DNA from: DASWKG01 sp036396755
GTDB taxonomy: Bacteria; Actinomycetota; UBA4738; CALAEC01
Length of the DNA: 5,173 nucleotides
Assembly: GCA_036396755.1 (NCBI GenBank)
Contig: DASWKG010000100.1
Coordinates: 1-5,173, forward strand
Direction of reading: 5' to 3'
The position numbers and the translations under genes are program-made. The notes beneath the pieces were generated by a model. It saw nothing but the letters and a program-made list of their open reading frames with translations. It ran no database searches and was not told the DNA's origin. This document shows, piece after piece, positions 5,126-5,173 of the stretch (positions are counted from its first letter, which is position 1; the number at the start of each line of letters is the position of its first letter).

Positions 5126-5173
5126 GTGAGCCGGGGCGGCCCGCGCCGGCTCTTCGCCCTGACCGCCGTCCTC
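5126..5173 (+). CDS. Start of a divergent gene, probably an exported or membrane protein (partial)
   Basis: The GTG at 5126 has a near-consensus Shine-Dalgarno and a plausible promoter upstream. The 16 visible codons give V-S-R-G-G-P-R-R-L-F-A-L-T-A-V-L and remain open at the window edge. A short arginine-rich N-terminus followed by a rising hydrophobic stretch is typical of a signal peptide or first membrane helix. The product cannot be named. It is transcribed away from the minus-strand operon and shares the repeat-bearing intergenic region with it, so co-regulation is possible. Confidence 0.65.
   Translation, partial: MSRGGPRRLFALTAVL

Overview
This is a high-GC window dominated by one long minus-strand gene cluster. 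The gene content suggests an actinomycete (Actinomycetota): an F420-type nitroreductase/quinone reductase, an actinobacterial-style two-hotdog acyl-CoA thioesterase, a SHOCT-tailed membrane protein, and several GTG starts. A deep-branching group such as Thermoleophilia is possible, but the sequence alone does not settle it.

Layout, read in the direction of transcription (right to left). From 4901 to the left edge there are six complete minus-strand genes and probably a seventh that runs off the window. They are: a small secreted protein of unknown function (4901-4095); a secreted CocE/NonD (peptidase S15 type) serine hydrolase with an added C-terminal Ig-like domain (4092-2230); a Ddn-like F420-dependent oxidoreductase (2233-1754); a TesB-like acyl-CoA thioesterase (1727-945); a four-helix membrane protein with a C-terminal SHOCT motif (935-171); a 38-residue single-helix membrane protein too short for ordinary gene calling (174-58); and a tentative next gene starting at 53. 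Gaps are 2, -4, 26, 9, -4 and 4 nt, so the block is very probably one operon with repeated translational coupling.

The only non-coding stretch of any length, 4902-5125 (about 220 bp), separates this operon from a divergent plus-strand gene. That gene begins at 5126 with a strong Shine-Dalgarno and the start of a signal peptide, then leaves the window. The intergenic region is rich in structure. It has an 11-bp direct repeat with a 46-bp period, one copy of which is a perfect 6-2-6 palindrome. It also has a tandem 7-bp repeat, a 9-bp GC hairpin that extends with 5 more pairs, and a plausible -35/-10 pair for the plus-strand gene.

Functionally, the first two genes look like an exported pair: a hydrolase that cleaves ester or amide bonds outside the membrane, and a beta-rich secreted companion. 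The middle genes are cytoplasmic redox and thioester enzymes, and the last ones are membrane proteins. No known pathway joins all of them. I see no RNA gene, CRISPR array, insertion sequence or phage feature. The points most worth following are the secreted pair, the overlooked 38-residue protein and the repeat-bearing divergent promoter region.
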